From: Candidatus Didemnitutus sp.
Lineage (GTDB): Bacteria; Verrucomicrobiota; Verrucomicrobiia; Opitutales; Opitutaceae
Length of the DNA stretch: 8,315 nt
Reading direction: 5' to 3'
Assembly (NCBI GenBank): GCA_030682505.1
Contig: JAUXOH010000471.1
Span: 1 to 8,315, forward strand
This document shows positions 1-6,395 of this stretch, piece after piece. Position 1 is the stretch's first letter, and each line of letters opens with the position of its first letter. Both the position numbers and the translations under genes were made by a program. The notes beneath the pieces were generated by a model. That model did no database searches. It was not told the DNA's origin and saw only the letters and a list, made by a program, of their open reading frames with translations.

Positions 1-432
1 CAGCGAGTAGAGCACATTCGAGGCCTTGACCGGTTGGTAAACATCCCGGGTCGGCGTCGCGGCCAGCAAACGCCCGGCCTCAACCGCGGGCTCCGGGGCA
101 ATCGCCACCGCGCTCGGTTCAACTAGGCTGGATTCCGCCAGATCGGCGGCCGGCAGCACCGGCGACGGGGCGTGGCGCCAATTCCAAATGCCGAGCGAAA
201 CAAAGCACACGACGGCAGCCACCGCGCCGACAGATTGCCAACTGAGCCATTTCCACGACCTCAGCGTGGTCGCGGTCATCGCGCGGCGGACAACGGGTTG
301 GACCGGAGGGGGAGTTGCCACACCGTCCGGTTGCGAAAGCTCGTGTTCGACGCGCGCGCGCAACAGCACCGACGGTCGGCAGGGCCGGAGGGCCTTCAAC
401 TCATTTTCGAGATCTTGCAGGGCATCATCCAT
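1..432 (-). CDS. Putative membrane anti-sigma factor partner of the ECF sigma factor (3' end beyond window)
   Basis: The minus-strand frame is open for 144 codons from an ATG at 432 to base 1, so the C-terminus is missing. The visible protein starts MDDALQDLENELKALRP and has a short charged helical N-terminal region (about residues 1-35), a Pro-rich linker, one predicted membrane segment (about residues 62-84) and a Pro/Ala-rich stretch that should lie outside the cytoplasm. Its ATG overlaps the end of the sigma factor gene by 8 bases (425-432), and no Shine-Dalgarno sequence is seen, so translation is probably coupled. Known family logic: single-pass membrane proteins encoded directly after an ECF sigma factor usually hold the sigma at the membrane through their cytoplasmic N-terminus. 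I see no zinc-binding HxxxCxxC motif, so this is not a classical ZAS-type anti-sigma. The role rests mainly on position and topology. The reading frame itself is secure. Confidence 0.72.
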   Translation of the reverse strand, partial: MDDALQDLENELKALRPCRPSVLLRARVEHELSQPDGVATPPPVQPVVRRAMTATTLRSWKWLSWQSVGAVAAVVCFVSLGIWNWRHAPSPVLPAADLAESSLVEPSAVAIAPEPAVEAGRLLAATPTRDVYQPVKASNVLYSL

Positions 433-940
433 AACTGAGTGGCGCTAGTTCTTTGCGCAGTGCGGCGAGCGCGTAGCGATAGCGGGATGCCGCGGTGTGG
501 GGCGAGATGTCGAGCGTCTCTCCAATTTGCTCGAACGTGAGTTCCTGCCAGATCTTGAGCACCAGCACCTCGCGTTGCTCGGCGGGCAGAGCATGGAGAG
601 CGACTTCGATCTCCTTGCGCCGTTCGTCGCCGTCGCCTGGCAAGGGCTCAAAGATTCCGTCGCAGTTTTCCAATCCCCCATTTGCTTTCTCTTCGCGGGC
701 AAGGCGGCGGGTTTCGCGACGAGCAAGGTCGAGCGCCGCGCGGCGAACCGAAGTGATGAGCAAAGCCTGGGGATCGCCCGGGAGCTGGCGCTGGTGACGC
801 CAATAACGCACGAAGGCCTCTTGGACCACGTCCTCGGCATCAGCGAGCGAGCGCGTCCATTGCCGTGCACAGAGCAGCAATTTGGGTCCGTAAGCGCCGA
901 ACCATGCTTTCCAGGATGTAATATCACCAGTGACCTCCAT
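425..940 (-). CDS. ECF-type RNA polymerase sigma factor
   Basis: This 171-residue protein has the size and layout of an extracytoplasmic-function sigma factor, which directs RNA polymerase to a small set of promoters. Sigma region 2 covers about residues 11-80, including the acidic helix DAEDVVQEAFVRYW (34-47), typical of region 2.2. After a variable acidic linker (81-110), region 4 covers about 112-165, with LPAEQREVLVLKIWQELTFEQIG leading into the helix-turn-helix, split here as LPAEQREVLV and LTFEQIGETLDISPHTAASR. I chose the ATG at 940 (MEVTGDITSW) because homologous sigma factors begin just before region 2. In-frame starts also exist at 976 (ATG) and 1012 (GTG), and their extra residues look non-conserved. 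No clear ribosome binding site precedes any of the three. The gene lies downstream of a strong terminator, so its promoter should be within 941-1033. I could not recognise an ECF-type -35/-10 pair there. Confidence 0.93.
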   Translation of the reverse strand: MEVTGDITSWKAWFGAYGPKLLLCARQWTRSLADAEDVVQEAFVRYWRHQRQLPGDPQALLITSVRRAALDLARRETRRLAREEKANGGLENCDGIFEPLPGDGDERRKEIEVALHALPAEQREVLVLKIWQELTFEQIGETLDISPHTAASRYRYALAALRKELAPLSYG

Positions 941-1033
941 GGTCTTTGATTGAAATTGGTTCCTAAAGAGCGTCATGCCGGGCCGGATTTGTCTATCCGA
1001 CCCAATCTTCACGCCTCGGCTCCCGGCGCCGAC
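941..1033 (-). promoter_or_regulatory. Leader/promoter region of the sigma factor operon, promoter not identified
   Basis: This stretch sits between the terminator of the small membrane gene and the chosen sigma factor start. It must contain the promoter of the sigma/anti-sigma operon unless transcription comes through the terminator. A short inverted repeat, CGGAT-N6-ATCCG, lies at 984-999 and could be an operator or a weak hairpin. A GGAACC motif (reverse strand, 958-963) resembles an ECF -35 element, but the matching -10 would fall at the start codon, so it is not convincing for the 940 start. No confident promoter is called. Confidence 0.3.
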
Positions 1034-1068
1034 AAAAAAAGAGGCCCGGGCACCCCTGCCCGGGCCTC
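1034..1068 (-). terminator. Strong intrinsic terminator of the small membrane protein gene
   Basis: Read on the minus strand, a perfect 12-bp GC-rich stem (GAGGCCCGGGCA pairing with TGCCCGGGCCTC, 1041-1068) encloses a GGGG loop and is followed at once by seven T residues (1040-1034). This is the textbook form of a Rho-independent terminator. It starts 32 bases after the stop codon of the 58-codon gene and points away from it. On the plus strand the stem is not followed by a T-run, so it acts in one direction only. Confidence 0.95.
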
Positions 1069-1099
1069 ATGCACACTATGCTTTCGACTAAAAATTGCT

Positions 1100-1276
1100 T
1101 CAGGTCGTCCGCTTGACACCGCCGAAGGCGGCAAAGCCAAGGATCGCGAGTGCCGCGAGATAAGCGACGGCCGTGCCAATGAACGGCAGATCAATGTTGA
1201 CGGTCGAGAATCCGAAGAACACGACAGCGAAGAGAAAAGAGTAACCGAGAGTTTGAATGAGAAGATTGGTGGTCAT
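1100..1276 (-). CDS. Small membrane protein of 58 residues with two hydrophobic segments, unknown function
   Basis: The minus-strand frame from ATG at 1276 to TGA at 1100-1102 encodes 58 residues, beginning MTTNLLIQTLGYSFLFAVVF and ending GGVKRTT. Two hydrophobic stretches (about residues 7-26 and 31-53) are split by the short polar turn NIDLP, which fits a two-helix inner-membrane hairpin; the C-terminus carries K and R. I do not recognise the family. Support for a real gene: the translation is strongly membrane-like and coherent, an intrinsic terminator lies 32 bases downstream, and a plausible promoter (TTGCCT-N16-TAGTAT) and a LysR-type box lie upstream in the region shared with the divergent regulator. 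No Shine-Dalgarno sequence precedes the ATG. The divergent layout suggests it is the target of that regulator. Its role (transport accessory, stress peptide, other) cannot be told from the sequence. Confidence 0.8.
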   Translation of the reverse strand: MTTNLLIQTLGYSFLFAVVFFGFSTVNIDLPFIGTAVAYLAALAILGFAAFGGVKRTT

Positions 1277-1290
1277 GGGAGTGGTGCAGC

Positions 1291-1319
1291 TTGGTTGGAT
1301 TTGCTGACACCCCTATACT
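1291..1319 (+). promoter_or_regulatory. Candidate sigma70-type promoter of the LysR-type regulator gene
   Basis: TTGGTT (1291-1296) and TATACT (1314-1319) are separated by 17 bases, the ideal spacing, and the -10 matches TATAAT at five of six positions. Transcription would begin near 1326, giving a leader of about 50 bases. The -10 shares five base pairs with the -10 of the opposite promoter, so the two promoters probably cannot be occupied together. Confidence 0.5.
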
Positions 1320-1342
1320 ACGGCATCTCTTGCAATAGGCAA
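1315..1342 (-). promoter_or_regulatory. Candidate sigma70-type promoter of the small membrane protein gene
   Basis: On the minus strand, TTGCCT (1342-1337) and TAGTAT (1320-1315) are separated by 16 bases. The start of transcription would fall near 1308, about 30 bases before the ATG. The -35 lies inside the dyad TTGC-N5-GCAA (1330-1342), so a bound LysR protein would touch it. The hexamers match consensus only in part, so this is a proposal. Confidence 0.45.
1330..1342. promoter_or_regulatory. Candidate LysR box, TTGC-N5-GCAA (T-N11-A)
   Basis: The dyad TTGCAATAGGCAA has 4-bp inverted arms and fits the T-N11-A pattern of LysR-type binding sites. It lies between the regulator gene and the small membrane gene. 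It is just downstream of the proposed regulator transcription start, suited to self-repression, and over the proposed -35 of the small gene. A longer imperfect dyad, CCTAT-N18-ATAGG (1312-1339), overlaps it and spans both -10 elements. Identified by eye; binding is inferred. Confidence 0.45.
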
Positions 1343-1378
1343 AATACTTACTATCTATGGCCTTCATTGGTTTTACCT

Positions 1379-2314
1379 ATGGAAGTTTACCAACTCCGAT
1401 ATTTCATTGCCGTCGCCGAAACCGCTAATTTCACCAAGGCGGCGGCGCGGTCTTTTATATCGCAACCTTCTCTCAGTCAGCAAATACTGAATCTCGAAGC
1501 GGAAGTTGATCAAAAGCTATTTCACCGCCTCGGCCGCAAAGTGGCCCTGACCGACGCCGGTCGAATTCTCCTTGGGCACGCTTATCGCATCGTCACCGAG
1601 GTCGAGAATGCCACGCGCGAACTGAAGGAAGACCCAGAGCAGGGCTACCGCGTCTCAGTCGGGATTATCCCGACCGTCGCCCATTTCTTTCTGCCGGCAG
1701 TCGTCGCGCATTGCCGCGCCAACGACGTGCGCCTCACCTTGACGAGCTTCGAGCGCTTCCGGGCAGAAATCGTCGACGCCGTTCTCGAAGGTGAAATTGA
1801 TCTGGGGCTAGTTTCGTTGCCCATTGATGAAAAGCGGCTGATCGCCGTGCCGCTCTTCACCGAACCCCTGCTTCTCGGACTGAGTGCGGAGAATCCATTG
1901 GCCACCGCCAAGGAGGTGCACGTCGCGGATTTGCGCGGCCAAATTTTCATCATGCTCGGCGACGCCTCCTCCCTCACCAGCCAAGTGCAGCGACTGCTCG
2001 GCGATCTGGACTTCGAGCCTCGCATTCTGCACCGCGCCGCGCAAATCTCGACGGTCAAGTCACTGACCGCCATGGGGCTTGGCGTCAGCATTTTACCCCG
2101 GAGCGCGCGCACGGCCAACGACCCTGCGGGATTGGTGTATCGCAAATTTGCCGGCGTCTCTCCCACCCGCACCATCGCCCTGATCCGCCATTACCGCCGC
2201 CATCTGGGGCGCGGCGCGCAAATGTTCGCCGATGCCGCCCGCTCCGTGGTTGGCCCGCTGCACGACGCAGCCAGCGCCTCGCTGGTCAACAACATCCCGA
2301 TCTCCGGCAATTGA
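1379..2314 (+). CDS. LysR-type transcriptional regulator, OxyR-like DNA-binding domain
   Basis: This 311-residue protein has the usual LysR-type length and layout. A winged helix-turn-helix occupies about residues 1-60 (MEVYQLRYFIAVAETANFTK, then SQPSLSQQI), followed by a linker helix (60-85) and a two-lobed effector-binding domain (about 90-295). The frame is open upstream to 950, but the ATG at 1379 is chosen because the conserved family N-terminus begins exactly there and the upstream part reads through the divergent promoter region and the small opposite gene. The N-terminal domain resembles OxyR and its relatives. In the effector domain, MLGDASSLTSQ (192-202) aligns with the OxyR segment carrying the reactive cysteine, but Ser198 stands in its place and Leu207 replaces the second cysteine. 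The only cysteine is Cys112. A small-molecule ligand is therefore likelier than peroxide sensing by disulfide. It probably controls itself and the divergent small gene. Confidence 0.93.
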   Translation: MEVYQLRYFIAVAETANFTKAAARSFISQPSLSQQILNLEAEVDQKLFHRLGRKVALTDAGRILLGHAYRIVTEVENATRELKEDPEQGYRVSVGIIPTVAHFFLPAVVAHCRANDVRLTLTSFERFRAEIVDAVLEGEIDLGLVSLPIDEKRLIAVPLFTEPLLLGLSAENPLATAKEVHVADLRGQIFIMLGDASSLTSQVQRLLGDLDFEPRILHRAAQISTVKSLTAMGLGVSILPRSARTANDPAGLVYRKFAGVSPTRTIALIRHYRRHLGRGAQMFADAARSVVGPLHDAASASLVNNIPISGN

Positions 2315-2406
2315 CCGCGCCGCTCCGCTCGCGGCAAGGGCTCGAACTTGGGAGCCCGGGCTTAGCGGTTGCACCCTCCTGTTCTCCCTCTACAGAGAAT
2401 CTCCCT
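2315..2406 (+). other. Spacer between regulator and U32 genes, with a 10-bp palindrome
   Basis: This 92-base gap contains a perfect palindrome, AGCCCGGGCT (2353-2362), and a weak possible promoter further right. A CCGCG...CGCGG inverted repeat just after the LysR stop lacks a T-run, so I do not call a terminator. Co-transcription of the two genes is possible but not shown. If translation began at the TTG at 2311, this stretch would be coding. Confidence 0.4.
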
Positions 2407-4986
<2,580 letters not shown>

Positions 4987-5102
4987 CGTCCTGAATCGGC
5001 CGCCGACTCCTCCTTTTCGCCTAATCCACCGGGGGACGCCGCCTTTTTGGTCGCCTCGAATCGGACCCTTTCTACTCTTCGGCCACTTCGTCGCCGTTTC
5101 GC
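4987..5102 (+). other. Spacer between U32 and kinase-like genes, possible weak promoter
   Basis: This 116-base gap has T-runs (for example around 5044-5048) but no preceding hairpin, so no terminator is called. A weak promoter-like pair, TTGGTC (5047-5052) and TCTACT (5071-5076) with an 18-base spacer, could serve the downstream gene. The start codon at 5103 has no purine-rich ribosome binding site before it. Confidence 0.25.
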
Positions 5103-6302
5103 ATGACTCCCCTTCCGCAGTCCACCTCTGTTGCCTCGTCCGATCTTGAGATCAAGGACGCCGCGATTGTCTTCAACCCCATCTGGGAAGAGCTCGAAAA
5201 GGAGTTCGGTCGCGAGACGCTGCGTTTCCCCAAGGAGCTGATCCTCCTCGGGGGCGCACCCGGCGCCGGCAAGGGCACGAACACCCCCTACATCTCCAAG
5301 GCCCGCGGCCTGACTTTTGCTCCGATTGTCATGAGCTCCCTGCTCGACACGCCGGAGATGAAACGGATCAAGGAAGACGGCCGCTTGATCGGCGACCGTG
5401 AAGTCTTGGCCGTGCTCCTGCGTCGACTGCTCGAGCCCAAGTATCGCGATGGCGTCATTCTCGACGGCTTCCCCCGCACCAAGGTGCAGGTCGAGTGCCT
5501 GAAGATGCTCTACGAGAAAATGGTCCAACTGTGGCGCGAATTTTACGGCACCCCTCTCGGCATCCACTTCCGCCAGCCGATTGTCCACATCGTGGTGCTT
5601 TTCGTGGACGAGAAGGAGTCCATCGCCCGGCAGCTCAAGCGCGGTCGCGAAACCAAGGCTCATAACGCCGAGGTGCGCGCCACGGGCCGCGGCCAGCTCT
5701 GGGAGGAACGCGTCACCGATTTCGACGAAGCCCTCGCTGCCCGGCGCTACCGCGTGTTCAAGGACCAGACCTGGGACGCCCTCCTCTCCCTTAAGGACAT
5801 CTTTCATTACCACCTCATCAATGCGCAGGGCACGCTCTTTGAGGTTGAGGACAACATTGCCCAAGAGCTCGCCTACCAAAGTTCGCTCGAGCTCGATCCG
5901 CGCACCTACGACCAGCTGCGCACCCTGCCCCTGGCCAGCGAGATCGTGGTCCATGCGCGTCAGGAGCTTGTCAAGCGGCTCGACGGCTATGCGTTGAGTC
6001 ATCCCGAGCTTTTTGCGCGCATCATCGGTTTGATTGAGAAAAAGATTCTTCCCATCGTCTGCCGCCACGCCATCTCCGGCCACGCGCACGTGAACAGCGA
6101 GGATCCGTTGTTCGAGGAACCCCAGGCGCTCGCGATGCTCATCGATATCTTCTCCGAGCGCGGCTACCACGCCGTCGTCGACATCATCCGGGTGGATGTG
6201 CCCGACACGTTCGACTTGAAGACCGGCAAGATCACCTGCCGCCAGAAGAAGGTCCATCGCTTCATGGTGCGCTTCCGCGGCTCCGAGCTTCGGCGCGGGT
6301 AA
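5103..6302 (+). CDS. Adenylate-kinase-like nucleoside monophosphate kinase with extra C-terminal domain
   Basis: This 399-residue protein carries the P-loop GAPGAGKGT at residues 51-59 and the kinase motif DGFPRT at 121-126, in the order and spacing of adenylate kinases. These transfer a phosphate from ATP to a nucleoside monophosphate in the cytoplasm. The region 205-258 (EERVTDFDEALAARRYRVF and following) resembles the C-terminal part of an ordinary kinase core. Three things differ from standard Adk (about 215 residues): an N-terminal extension of about 42 residues, changes in the NMP-binding segment (IVMSSLLDT at 75-83, where Adk has ISTGDLLR, so the AMP-contacting Arg is absent), and about 130 C-terminal residues (about 265-399) of unrecognised type. 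The lid region also looks atypical. This is therefore unlikely to be the housekeeping Adk, and substrate and activity are uncertain. The ATG at 5103 is the first start in frame. No Shine-Dalgarno is visible. Confidence 0.85.
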   Translation: MTPLPQSTSVASSDLEIKDAAIVFNPIWEELEKEFGRETLRFPKELILLGGAPGAGKGTNTPYISKARGLTFAPIVMSSLLDTPEMKRIKEDGRLIGDREVLAVLLRRLLEPKYRDGVILDGFPRTKVQVECLKMLYEKMVQLWREFYGTPLGIHFRQPIVHIVVLFVDEKESIARQLKRGRETKAHNAEVRATGRGQLWEERVTDFDEALAARRYRVFKDQTWDALLSLKDIFHYHLINAQGTLFEVEDNIAQELAYQSSLELDPRTYDQLRTLPLASEIVVHARQELVKRLDGYALSHPELFARIIGLIEKKILPIVCRHAISGHAHVNSEDPLFEEPQALAMLIDIFSERGYHAVVDIIRVDVPDTFDLKTGKITCRQKKVHRFMVRFRGSELRRG

Positions 6303-6395
6303 GACAGGGTTGCCCTGATCGCGATCGCTTTTCGGGCGAAGAGTCCGTCAGCGGGGTCATTGCCCGGCAATTCAGCACCGACCGGTGTCCTCCGC
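6303..6395. other. Intergenic region between two convergent gene ends, several short dyads
   Basis: The kinase-like gene and the TPR-like gene end here facing each other. The region holds several inverted repeats: CAGGG-TTG-CCCTG, GATCGCGATC (6318-6327, overlapping GCGATCGC at 6322-6329), CTTTTC-GGGC-GAAGAG, ATTGCC-C-GGCAAT (starting at 6359) and CACCG-AC-CGGTG (6376-6387). None has the long GC stem plus T-run of an intrinsic terminator on either strand. Termination may be by another mechanism, or the stacked short stems may serve both genes. Confidence 0.4.

Noticed and set aside
172..448. Two plus-strand frames of 86-88 codons opposite the anti-sigma-type gene
   Set aside because: They are Arg/His-rich shadow translations. 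The minus strand has the coupled ATG and a clear membrane segment.
958..963. GGAACC on the minus strand as an ECF -35 element for autoregulation
   Set aside because: A -10 at usual spacing would fall on the start codon at 940, leaving no room for a transcript that includes it.
1009..1194. Minus-strand frame of 61 codons overlapping the terminator
   Set aside because: It runs through the intrinsic terminator stem and competes with the better 58-codon membrane frame. Its translation is Arg/Ser/Pro-rich without structure.
950..1378. N-terminal extension of the LysR frame upstream to 950
   Set aside because: The conserved LysR N-terminus begins at 1379. The extension is low in hydrophobic order, crosses the terminator, and overlaps the small opposite gene and the divergent promoters.
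2315..2340. CCGCG...CGCGG hairpin after the LysR stop as a terminator
   Set aside because: The stem is only 5 bp with a 10-base loop, and no T-run follows.
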